A DNA stretch of 9,878 nt from an uncultured Chloroflexota bacterium. Lineage in GTDB: Bacteria > Chloroflexota > Anaerolineae > Aggregatilineales > Phototrophicaceae. The notes beneath the pieces are model-generated. The model made no database searches and had not been told where the DNA came from. It was given only the letters and a program-made list of their open reading frames with translations. The stretch's first letter is position 1, and every line of letters starts with the position of its first letter. Position numbers and translations under genes: made by a program. The DNA lies in contig CALMZT010000214.1 of the NCBI GenBank assembly GCA_937870805.1, positions 1-9,878 on the forward strand, in the 5' to 3' direction. Of this stretch, positions 1-7,117 are shown piece after piece.

Positions 1-884
1 CAGATCTCTTTCGGATCGGTGATTGGTGGTACCTCGTGTACTCCACCTTTTCGGAACGTCATGTTACGCACTACCGAATGAGTCGATACCCATCGGGCCC
101 ATGGCGCGCGCCGCGAGTGGATTCGTTTGATGGTCGGGCGTTTTATGCGGCGAAGACCGCTTCAGATGGCAAGCGTACCTTCGCATTCGGATGGAATCCT
201 ACACGCACGCAGGAAAAGGACACCGGATCGTGGAACTGGGGCGGACACTTGGTCATTCATGAAATTCGTCAGACACCTGACGGGTCTCTTTCTGTAACTG
301 TCCCCAATGAAATCATAGGGCAATTTAGTAAGCCTGTGCCAGTTCAGACCGATCCGCAGCCCAGCGGTTGGATCAATGGTGGTGACAGCATGACTGCCCT
401 CGCCGAGGGTAAGTTCACTTGGTGCCGCCTAGCACTGATGCCGCGGATTAGTTGTTTAGAAACCTCCATCCGCTTCAGCGAGGATACCCATAACTGCGGC
501 GTCGTTCTGCGCGCCGACGACTCGCTGAATCGCTACTACCAGATTCGTCTGGAACCAGCTCTAGACCGCGTCGTTTTTGAACGTTGGCCACGTCCGGGTG
601 ACGAGCCGCCAATCATGGAGCGGTTTGTTCCGCTTCCAGCAGACACGTCCATTTCAATCAAGGTTCTTGTTCAGGACAGCGTCATTGTTGTCTATGTTGG
701 GGATACCATCGCGATGAATGTCCGCGGATATGAACACACCGACGGTTGCTACGGATTATTTGCAGCAGAAGGCAAGGTTACCTTTACCCAGACGACTATT
801 TCCGAACTAGTGGCCGTACAGTTCAGCGAGGCTTCGTATCGAGGTGCTCAGAGCGCGTTCGAGGATGTTGCGAAAGGCATCTGA
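1..884 (+). CDS. Glycoside hydrolase, GH32 superfamily, C-terminal part (5'-truncated by window edge)
   Basis: The reading frame is open to the left edge, so the GTG at 36 is not the true start. The first complete codons (from base 3) read DLFRIGDWWYLVYS. This is the continuation of the GH32 acid/base motif ECPDLF; the partial codon ending in CA fits the preceding Pro. About 293 residues are visible. They cover the end of the five-bladed beta-propeller, including a GH32-like segment around visible residues 44-65 (GRAFYAAKTASDGKRTFAFGW). A C-terminal beta-sandwich follows, with VVYVGD and a final GLFAAEG...F strand pattern. The nucleophile and transition-state Asp lie outside the window, so catalytic competence and any signal peptide cannot be judged. 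The likely role is hydrolysis of fructosyl or related glycosidic bonds. The gene is followed 73 bases later by a second GH32-like gene on the same strand. I am confident of the superfamily; the substrate is unknown. Confidence 0.88.
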   Translation, partial: DLFRIGDWWYLVYSTFSERHVTHYRMSRYPSGPWRAPRVDSFDGRAFYAAKTASDGKRTFAFGWNPTRTQEKDTGSWNWGGHLVIHEIRQTPDGSLSVTVPNEIIGQFSKPVPVQTDPQPSGWINGGDSMTALAEGKFTWCRLALMPRISCLETSIRFSEDTHNCGVVLRADDSLNRYYQIRLEPALDRVVFERWPRPGDEPPIMERFVPLPADTSISIKVLVQDSVIVVYVGDTIAMNVRGYEHTDGCYGLFAAEGKVTFTQTTISELVAVQFSEASYRGAQSAFEDVAKGI

Positions 885-945
885 GCGGTTGGCGCTTGCA
901 TTCTTTGGCGTTACCGGACAGCAAATGTCGCACTGATTAAAATAG

Positions 946-950
946 AAAGG
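946..950 (+). promoter_or_regulatory. Ribosome binding site for the 958 gene
   Basis: AAAGG lies 7 bases before the ATG at 958 and supports that start. The next Met codons (residues 10 and 12) lie immediately before the WDTW motif and would cut into the first propeller strand. Confidence 0.55.
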
Positions 951-957
951 CTTCCCG

Positions 958-2514
958 ATGCCTGCGGACTACCGACCGAATGGAATGGCGATGTGGGATA
1001 CCTGGTATATCGAACATCAGGGATCTGCGCACGCATATTATTTGCAGCGGCTCAGCCCGGGTTCCACGCGCTCCCCTGCCGACGCGGATTGGCTCGGACA
1101 TGCTATATCAGACAATCTGCTTCAGTGGCGCGAGTGTCCTCTCGCGCTGGGTCCTGGCGAGGCTGGAACATTGGACGAACTGCAACCCTGGACAGGCTGT
1201 GTCATTGAACATGATGGAACGTTCTATCTCTACTACACGATGCGCAGTACCAGAGGCAATGGATTCGGACAGCATATCGGTTTGGCGACCAGTCACGATC
1301 TTTATCACTGGGAACGATTTAGTGGAAATCCGGTGATCTCACCCGACCCAAGGTGGTACATTAGCCACGATTCGCCGCTGCCGCGCAATGTCCTGGACTG
1401 CCGCGACCTAATCGTCATTCGTCATCCCGAAAAAGACGGCTGGTTAGGGTTCTACGCCGCTCGGGTTCCGGCGGAAGAGGAGGCGGAGACGGCAGTGATT
1501 GCGACCGTGTGGACAAAGGACCTCGTCCACTGGGAACACCTGCCACCCGCCTTTGCCCCCCGTAAGTATGCATGTATTGAAGTGCCGGATGTTTTTTCGC
1601 TTGACGGTCGCTGGTATATGACCTGCCTGACTGGGACGGCTTACGGCAACCGCGGTATCTTTTCCGACCCCTCCGTCCTCCGTGGAACGATGTACGCTGT
1701 CGCTGACAAGCGAGAAGGACCTTATGATGAGTTCAACGACGACAATGTCCTAGTTGGCGGCACCCATTACGTCGGTTATTCATGTCGAAGTCTTGTTTTT
1801 GAGGGAGACCGCTACGGCTTCTACACACAGCCAACAACCGACGGGCACGATACCCTGTCTCCACCGATGCACATGATCGCAGATTCCCAGGGTCACCTTC
1901 GGTTTGCGTACAGTCCGAAGACCTCAGAATGGCGTGAAGCCACCCTCGTCACCCCGGTGCAACCGCCGCAGGTGTCACAACTGCCTCATACGCAGCGCAT
2001 ATGGCCCCTTCCCGCTGGGCGCTGGACGCTGGACAACGCCATTTACCATGGTCAGTCGCGCACTGGCTGGCAAGTTGCCGACCTGGGAATCGGTGCACGT
2101 AATGTAGAGATAGAGGTGTCCACAACTATTCACACGGGTGTTGCGGCGGGTGTTGTCTATCGACCGGACGTATCACAGACGTCATCGGAAGGGGATCTTG
2201 TCTTCCTGCTTGACGCCGACGAGCAGTGTGTGCTGGCGACTCGCCTTCCCGATTATGTTGAACAGCACCGCCGACGGTACACGGTGCAACTGGGTCAAGC
2301 TTATCACCTCAGAATATGTGTACGTCCTCCTCGATTCGAGGTCTATCTTGACGATGTCCTCGTCATCCAGAGCGCAACGAAGTTCCCGGAGAATACAACT
2401 GCTAGCGTCGGCTTGTTCGTCGATAGGGCCGTCGTAGAGCTGTCGAACTTATCCATTTATGGACTTTACGATCACCAGACGGTTGAGACCAGCGCTGCAA
2501 GCACAGTTGGTTGA
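958..2514 (+). CDS. GH32-like glycoside hydrolase with MWDTW nucleophile motif
   Basis: This is a 518-residue protein without signal peptide or membrane segment, so probably cytoplasmic. Residues 10-330 form a clan GH-J-type beta-propeller. The segments LGHAISDNLLQW (46-57), an HDGTFYLYYT strand (85-94) and ATSHDLYHW (110-118) closely match the GH32 pattern. Candidate catalytic residues by position are Asp14 in MWDTW (nucleophile), Arg149-Asp150 in CRDL (the RDP transition-state stabiliser) and Glu208 in IEVPDVF (the ECPDLF acid/base). Residues about 350-502 form a C-terminal beta-sandwich (EVYLDDVLVI, SVGLFVDRAVVELS). The canonical Asn, Pro, Asn and Gly around the nucleophile are replaced by Trp/Thr residues, so substrate preference may differ from invertase or levanase. 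It lies between another GH32-like gene and the sugar-binding protein gene, which suggests intracellular cleavage of an imported oligosaccharide. The superfamily is secure; the reaction is inferred. Confidence 0.87.
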   Translation: MPADYRPNGMAMWDTWYIEHQGSAHAYYLQRLSPGSTRSPADADWLGHAISDNLLQWRECPLALGPGEAGTLDELQPWTGCVIEHDGTFYLYYTMRSTRGNGFGQHIGLATSHDLYHWERFSGNPVISPDPRWYISHDSPLPRNVLDCRDLIVIRHPEKDGWLGFYAARVPAEEEAETAVIATVWTKDLVHWEHLPPAFAPRKYACIEVPDVFSLDGRWYMTCLTGTAYGNRGIFSDPSVLRGTMYAVADKREGPYDEFNDDNVLVGGTHYVGYSCRSLVFEGDRYGFYTQPTTDGHDTLSPPMHMIADSQGHLRFAYSPKTSEWREATLVTPVQPPQVSQLPHTQRIWPLPAGRWTLDNAIYHGQSRTGWQVADLGIGARNVEIEVSTTIHTGVAAGVVYRPDVSQTSSEGDLVFLLDADEQCVLATRLPDYVEQHRRRYTVQLGQAYHLRICVRPPRFEVYLDDVLVIQSATKFPENTTASVGLFVDRAVVELSNLSIYGLYDHQTVETSAASTVG

Positions 2515-2690
2515 AACGCAAGGTGTACCAGCGGGATCGACACTTGCCCCAGGAGTCTACCCCGAGTGAAATTGACTTAGACTGAAGCGTAAAGGGATCG
2601 TGAGTTGATCCAGCGCGAGTCCGCTACCATTTCACGATTACAGTGTCTGCGATTGATATTCGAAAGATGATCAGTTGAAGGAGTCATCAA
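2515..2690 (+). promoter_or_regulatory. Leader region upstream of the sugar-binding protein gene
   Basis: This 176-base gap is the longest between plus-strand genes and the natural place for a transporter promoter. It holds a 7-bp perfect inverted repeat, ATCGTGA (2597-2603) and TCACGAT (2632-2638), and a shorter overlapping one, GGATC (2595-2599) and GATCC (2607-2611). A weak promoter is possible: TTCACG at 2631-2636, 17 bases, then TGATAT at 2654-2659. It matches consensus poorly. TTGACT at 2572-2577 has no acceptable -10 partner. No clear operator or riboswitch was recognised. Confidence 0.3.
2678..2683 (+). promoter_or_regulatory. Strong ribosome binding site of the sugar-binding protein gene
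   Basis: AAGGAG stands 7 bases before ATG 2691. It is the best Shine-Dalgarno in the window, as expected for a binding protein needed in excess over its permeases. Confidence 0.7.
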
Positions 2691-4412
2691 ATGAACACAA
2701 GTTTGGCAAGAAGATTTAAGGGATTCGGATCAGCTTTTCTGCTGATGTCAGCGTTACTCCTGGGAGCTACATTTGCCACAGCGCAAGAAGGCGAAGTACT
2801 GGATGTGCCGACTGAAGTCGACATGCAGTTGTGCGAAGCCATCGCGGGACCATTTAACATTGAGAACTGCAAGTTCGACCCACCCGTTACCATTACGACA
2901 GTTGGTCTCGAAGCGCCGGGAATGCAGTTTAAGAACGGCGAAAGCTTAACCGACAACGTCCATCTCCGTTGGATGGAGCGCGTGCTGGGTATAAACGTCG
3001 AGTACCTCTGGACAATCCGAGGCTCTGGTGAAGAGTTTGAAACCCGACTGAGACTGGCGCTTTCGGCCGGTGAGCAAATGCCAGACTATCTGGTTCTGGG
3101 CAACGGACCACTCATTCATGACTTGATCGACTCGGGTCAGTTCATGCCGGTGGATGAACTGTTCGAGACGTATGCCAGTCCGCAGCTAAAAGCGATCATG
3201 AACGAGAACCCGACGATGTGGAATCCCTATATCCGGGACGGCCGGCCCTATGCGATTCCCCGCCCCGACAACTGGGTGGTGTTGGACCCCACGATGTGGA
3301 TTCGCCGTGACTGGCTGGAAAACCTCGGTCTTGAGGCGCCGACCACCCTTGAAGAGCTTGAGGTGGTCATGGAGGCATTTACGACTCAGGACCCTGACGG
3401 TAATGGCGAGGATGACACTTACGGACTGTCGCTCGGACTGAGAAATGGTCCGAGCGGCGTCGTTGGCGACGCGAGCTGGCTTTTCGGCGCGTTCGGCACG
3501 ATCCCCCAGCAGTGGAACGTGTCTGAGGACGGGACGAGCCTCGAGTATGGATCGGTCCAGCCAGAGGCGAGGGAGGCACTGGCAATACTGCGAGACTGGA
3601 TGGAGCAAGGTTACATCGTTCCTGAGGCTGGAACTTATCCTGCTGATGTCGGCGAAGGCGCGGGACCTGCCATCTCGTCGGGTCGAGCCGGTATCGTTTT
3701 CGGACCCTACTGGCTGGATTGGAACGTGGGTATTGACTTGGTGAACAACAATCCGGATGCCGACTTTTGGCCCTACCAGATCCCGGCAGGCCCGGACGGC
3801 ACGATGGGGCGTCGCGGAACCCCAGCCTCGCTTTCCGCCATGATCATCAACAAAGACATGGCGCACCCCGAAGCGTTGATATGGTACATCAACTACTTCT
3901 ATGAAGTGATCAACCCGCCGTCCGCAGGGAGCGCGTTTGAATGGGGGCTGCACGAAAACTATATGTGGGCGAGGGACGAAAACGGGCAGCCTTCGACGGA
4001 CCGAGAGCTGATCCCAGGGGGTTGGGTCAATGCAGGCGACTACTCGCCAACAGGTTATCCGATTAACCCCTTTGCCGAGTACAACGCCAACCGGCATATT
4101 TCCGAGGGGATCATCGAAACTCCCTTTGACCGCATCTACGCCGGTTGGCCCGAGAGCCAGCACGAGTCTCAGGCGATTCTGCTCGACTCGCGAGACATCG
4201 CCTACGAAAACGCATTTGCGGGTCCGAAGACGGAGCTGATGATTCAGGTGGGGGATTTGTTATCCACCATGGAGTTGGAAACCTTCAACAAGATCATCTA
4301 TGGGGAACTGCCACTGGAAGCCTTCGACGAATTCGTTACTCAGTGGAAGGAAAGTGGCGGCGAACAAATCACGGCAGAGGTCAATGAGTGGTATCAGTCA
4401 GTAACGGAATGA
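2691..4412 (+). CDS. Extracellular sugar-binding protein of a CUT1 ABC importer (LplA/LipO-like)
   Basis: This 573-residue protein binds the transported saccharide outside the cytoplasmic membrane and delivers it to the permeases encoded at 6146-7996. Residues 1-31 form a Sec signal peptide: Arg/Lys-rich start, hydrophobic core 13-28 and ATA before Gln32 as a signal peptidase I site. No lipobox Cys is present. The mature part has the LplA-type family-1 SBP layout. Examples are DYLVLGNGPLIHDLIDSGQFMPVDEL-type sequence near 132-157, the RPYAIPRPDNW segment (185-195), WIRRDWLENLGLEAPTTLEEL-type sequence at 203-223, and a C-terminal FDEFVTQW...GG...EWY pattern (545-568). Residues 234-245 (DPDGNGEDDTYG) form an EF-hand-like loop of the kind that binds calcium in the alginate-binding proteins AlgQ1/AlgQ2. 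The length of about 570 is normal for this SBP group and longer than maltose-binding proteins. The ligand cannot be read from the sequence; the neighbouring hydrolases suggest an oligosaccharide. Confidence 0.93.
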   Translation: MNTSLARRFKGFGSAFLLMSALLLGATFATAQEGEVLDVPTEVDMQLCEAIAGPFNIENCKFDPPVTITTVGLEAPGMQFKNGESLTDNVHLRWMERVLGINVEYLWTIRGSGEEFETRLRLALSAGEQMPDYLVLGNGPLIHDLIDSGQFMPVDELFETYASPQLKAIMNENPTMWNPYIRDGRPYAIPRPDNWVVLDPTMWIRRDWLENLGLEAPTTLEELEVVMEAFTTQDPDGNGEDDTYGLSLGLRNGPSGVVGDASWLFGAFGTIPQQWNVSEDGTSLEYGSVQPEAREALAILRDWMEQGYIVPEAGTYPADVGEGAGPAISSGRAGIVFGPYWLDWNVGIDLVNNNPDADFWPYQIPAGPDGTMGRRGTPASLSAMIINKDMAHPEALIWYINYFYEVINPPSAGSAFEWGLHENYMWARDENGQPSTDRELIPGGWVNAGDYSPTGYPINPFAEYNANRHISEGIIETPFDRIYAGWPESQHESQAILLDSRDIAYENAFAGPKTELMIQVGDLLSTMELETFNKIIYGELPLEAFDEFVTQWKESGGEQITAEVNEWYQSVTE

Positions 4413-4433
4413 GCCTCTGAGCAATATCCCCTG

Positions 4434-4474
4434 GCAAGACCCGGTCATGCTGTGTGCAGATGATCGGGTCTTGC
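4434..4474 (+). promoter_or_regulatory. Intercistronic stem-loop after the sugar-binding protein gene
   Basis: GCAAGACCCG (4434-4443) is exactly complementary to CGGGTCTTGC (4465-4474). The stem continues inward with one G-U and three Watson-Crick pairs (4444-4447 with 4461-4464), giving 14 bp around a 13-base loop. No U-run follows, so it is unlikely to be a full terminator. It sits just after the binding-protein gene and before the next gene of the same direction. The likely role is to protect the upstream mRNA 3' end or to reduce read-through, keeping the binding protein above its downstream partners, as known for many sugar-ABC operons. It also disfavours translation starts at 4454 or 4460, which lie inside it. 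Confidence 0.72.
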
Positions 4475-4507
4475 GCTTACTCCCCTTATCAGAGAGAAAA
4501 TGATTCC

Positions 4508-6019
4508 ATGCTCTACCAGCCGCGGAAAGTCTACGAAATGTGGGACACCTGGATGTATTACCACAAAGGGACTCACTACCTCTTTTATTTGCACCGGACG
4601 GATCAAAGTGTCTGGCGGGGATCGACACTGATCGCATACTGGGACGGAATTTCAGTCGCCACGTCACATGATGGCGTTCACTATGAGGAAGTAGGACCAA
4701 TCATCCACAAAGCTGACGATGCGATTTGGTTGGGGAGCGGCGCCGTTTGGCAGACCGGGTCCACCTTCATACAGAATTTCTCCGAGAACCGGGAAGGCCT
4801 ACAGGGGGTCTACTTCGCAGAATCAGACGATCTCATTCATTGGCGGCGCTTGGGGAACGAGTATCGATGCGTGCCCGATCCTCGTTGGTATGACGTCACG
4901 CCGAATGGGCGCTGGGATTGTATTTGGCGAGTCCCGAAAGCCGATGGCGGTTACTGGGGTTATCTGACAGCTCGCCCGGCAGCCTCTGATACGGTAGTTG
5001 GCGACACCGTTGGTCGTGTTGTCTCCCAAGATGGAAGGCATTGGCAGGCTGTGCCACCACCTCAATTCGATTGGGGCAACTCTGCCCCGATCCAGGTCAA
5101 TGAGGTCGGCGCTGTTGAACGGATTGGGGAACGTTTTTATATGATCATAGGCAATTCCGAGAATTACTTTGGAAGTCGCCACACGACGGAGCAGATCGGC
5201 GGGTCGGCGGGCATGTTTCTCTTCTCCTCAGTAACGGCAGAAGGTCCTTTTCGTCCGGAAATCGATGCCTTTCGATTTTTAACATCTTCACACGGAGCAA
5301 CTTACTTCGCACGTTTTTACCCTACTCCTGAGGAGATGCTTGTCAGCCATCATGCCATTGAACGCTGCGGCGACGACCCGCGCATCTGGATGAGCCCGCT
5401 GAAACGAGCGGCGCTGGATTCAAAGGGGCATCTGCGCCTGCATTATTGGCACGGAAATGATGTTCTGAAAGGACAGCAAGTTCCCCTAGACCTCAGTATG
5501 TTGGAGGTCATAAAAATTGATGCCTCAAGCGGCGCAGCGTGGAATCTGGCCCCTTCGCGCTGCGAGGTCGCGCAGGACTATACAGGCGCTCTCGGCCTAT
5601 TTCCCACCAGATTTGACGTAAACAAGGGCGTCATGATTGAGGGTGCGTTATGGGTAGACAAAGCTGCGCCCGGATGGAGCAGTGTAGGGTTTTTTATCGA
5701 ACGGGAAGGAACCTCCAGTGGTACCACTGGCACCGCCGTCCTGGCACAAACACGATCACGTACTGAAATCGGTCACTTCTCCATATCGGAACACGGCGTG
5801 TACTTCGCTGCCGACGACATGGGTGATCAGGGCATTGCAGCGAGTCAATCCGCCCGTTTTCGCTTCCTGCTGCGCCAGACGATGATCGAGTTTTACCTGG
5901 ATGACCTATTGATTCGAAGCTACAGCCTACCAACTCCCCCAAGCGGACGATTGGGGCTAATGGTCGAGAGTGGCCATGCCATATTTGAAGATATCAGTGC
6001 GTGGGAAATGACCGTCTAA
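4508..6019 (+). CDS. GH32-like glycoside hydrolase, divergent paralogue of the 958 gene
   Basis: I place the start at ATG 4508 (503 residues), with AGAGAG at 4491-4496 as a modest ribosome site. The in-frame GTG 4454 and ATG 4460 fall inside a hairpin and would add residues before the family's N-terminal motif. The protein begins MLYQPRKVYEMWDTW, with Asp13 as candidate nucleophile. VPDPRWY (122-128) is shared almost exactly with the 958 product. Asp137 in RWDCIW aligns with Asp150 of the CRDL motif there, but the preceding Arg is Trp. Glu199 in NEVGAV aligns without gaps with the IEVPDVF Glu, but Pro-Asp has become Gly-Ala. Residues about 348-503 form the C-terminal beta-sandwich (EFYLDDLLIR, RLGLMVESG). 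There is no signal peptide, so a cytoplasmic site is likely. The gene lies between the binding protein and the permeases, implying co-expression with the importer. Membership in the GH32/GH43-type propeller group is well supported; activity and substrate are inference. Confidence 0.82.
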   Translation: MLYQPRKVYEMWDTWMYYHKGTHYLFYLHRTDQSVWRGSTLIAYWDGISVATSHDGVHYEEVGPIIHKADDAIWLGSGAVWQTGSTFIQNFSENREGLQGVYFAESDDLIHWRRLGNEYRCVPDPRWYDVTPNGRWDCIWRVPKADGGYWGYLTARPAASDTVVGDTVGRVVSQDGRHWQAVPPPQFDWGNSAPIQVNEVGAVERIGERFYMIIGNSENYFGSRHTTEQIGGSAGMFLFSSVTAEGPFRPEIDAFRFLTSSHGATYFARFYPTPEEMLVSHHAIERCGDDPRIWMSPLKRAALDSKGHLRLHYWHGNDVLKGQQVPLDLSMLEVIKIDASSGAAWNLAPSRCEVAQDYTGALGLFPTRFDVNKGVMIEGALWVDKAAPGWSSVGFFIEREGTSSGTTGTAVLAQTRSRTEIGHFSISEHGVYFAADDMGDQGIAASQSARFRFLLRQTMIEFYLDDLLIRSYSLPTPPSGRLGLMVESGHAIFEDISAWEMTV

Positions 6020-6145
6020 GTTCTTGTCAGGTGCGAACCCGTTGGGTTCCCGAGCAACAATAAGGACAATCTTTAGAGAACGGCGTTATATATAAACAGA
6101 AATTAATCGAGCCCTCCAGCCACGGTGCTCTTAGTGAGGAACAGA
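6020..6145 (+). other. Intergenic stretch before the first permease, with hairpin and AT-rich palindrome
   Basis: GAACCC (6035-6040) and GGGTTC (6044-6049) form a tight 6-bp hairpin with a GTT loop, not followed by a U-run. Further on, TTATATATAA (6086-6095) is a perfect 10-bp palindrome in AT-rich DNA and could supply a -10 element. No convincing -35 lies at the right distance. Most likely this is an operon-internal processing or attenuation region; an internal promoter remains possible. Confidence 0.35.
6134..6140 (+). promoter_or_regulatory. Ribosome binding site deciding the permease start at 6146
   Basis: GTGAGGA lies 5 bases before ATG 6146. The alternative GTG at 6125 in the same frame has no purine-rich stretch at a suitable distance, so ATG 6146 is preferred and shortens the protein by 7 residues. 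Confidence 0.55.
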
Positions 6146-7108
6146 ATGGGATTAATATTTCGCCGGGACGTAGCAGCGCAACCAAAGCCGCCGATTGCCG
6201 TCCGTGTCAGGAGTCGATGGTCACCGGGTCGAAACTGGGTGCTCCATGTCATGGTCTTGCCTGCTCTAATTTTGACCGTTCTCTTCTCTTACTTCCCCAT
6301 GATGGGAATCATCATGGCATTCCAAGAGTTTAAGCCCTGGTTAGGTTTTGGCAACTCGCCGTGGGTTGGTCTTACTCATTTCGAGACGCTTCTTGCGTTT
6401 CCGGAGACAAGACAAGTTATTGTCAACACGCTCGTCATTTCGATTCTGAAGATAATCTTCAATATTCTTGTCCCCTTGGTCTTTGCCTTATTGCTCAACG
6501 AAGTCCGTTTTGGACTTTTTAAGCGCGCGGTTCAAACAGTGACTTACCTTCCCCATTTCCTGTCCTGGGTTATGCTTGGCGCCATACTGACCGACATGTT
6601 GTCAATTGATGGGATTATCAATAGCACGCTCGTGTCCCTGTTTGGTATCGAGCCCATTTTCTTTCTAGGTAAGTCGGATTGGTTTCTGGGGACCATTGTT
6701 GCGAGTGATGTCTGGAAAAACTACGGCTTCTCAACAATTATTTATCTGGCAGCTTTGACCGGGATTGATGCAACACTTTATGAGGCTTCTGCTATCGACG
6801 GCGCCAGCCGATGGCAGCAAACAATATACATCTCCATCCCTTCTATCTTACCGATCTTGATCGTCGTGGCAACACTGTCGCTCGCCAGCATACTGAATGG
6901 CGGATTCGACCAAATTTACAACCTCTATAACCCCCTCGTGTACGACGTTGGCGACATCATTGATACCTACGTCTATCGAATAGGTCTCCTAAGCGGAAGA
7001 TACAGTTTTGCTGCCGCTGTCGGTTTGTTCAAATCTGTAGTCGGTTTCGTCCTTATTTTTATTTCTTACCGTTTGGCGTACAAGTACGCGGGATACCGCG
7101 TTTTCTAG
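6146..7108 (+). CDS. ABC sugar transporter permease, LplB-like (CUT1, MalF-type position)
   Basis: This 320-residue inner-membrane protein is one half of the importer channel. A basic cytoplasmic N-terminus (to about residue 30) is followed by about six hydrophobic segments, near 34-58, 93-118, 134-152, 180-204, 234-252 and 290-310. The first contains the family-typical LPALI...FSYFPMMGI sequence. The cytoplasmic EAA loop that docks to the ATPase is clear at 213-232 (EASAIDGASRWQQTIYISIP). The NGGFDQIYNLYNPLVYD segment (251-267) is typical of LplB-type permeases. The protein ends at AYKYAGYRVF, a usual C-terminus for the family. The second permease gene starts 9 bases downstream, so the two are almost certainly cotranscribed and probably translationally linked. 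No ATP-binding subunit is encoded in the window. Confidence 0.93.
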   Translation: MGLIFRRDVAAQPKPPIAVRVRSRWSPGRNWVLHVMVLPALILTVLFSYFPMMGIIMAFQEFKPWLGFGNSPWVGLTHFETLLAFPETRQVIVNTLVISILKIIFNILVPLVFALLLNEVRFGLFKRAVQTVTYLPHFLSWVMLGAILTDMLSIDGIINSTLVSLFGIEPIFFLGKSDWFLGTIVASDVWKNYGFSTIIYLAALTGIDATLYEASAIDGASRWQQTIYISIPSILPILIVVATLSLASILNGGFDQIYNLYNPLVYDVGDIIDTYVYRIGLLSGRYSFAAAVGLFKSVVGFVLIFISYRLAYKYAGYRVF

Positions 7109-7117
7109 GGGTGCTTC

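Noticed and set aside
2572..2600. TTGACT as a -35 box upstream of the binding protein
   Set aside because: No hexamer resembling TATAAT lies 15-19 bases downstream.
3186..4163. Long minus-strand open frame (about 325 codons) inside the sugar-binding protein gene
   Set aside because: It lies wholly antisense to a well-recognised SBP, its translation resembles no family and is rich in Arg, Val and His as expected of a complementary frame, and no ribosome site was noted.
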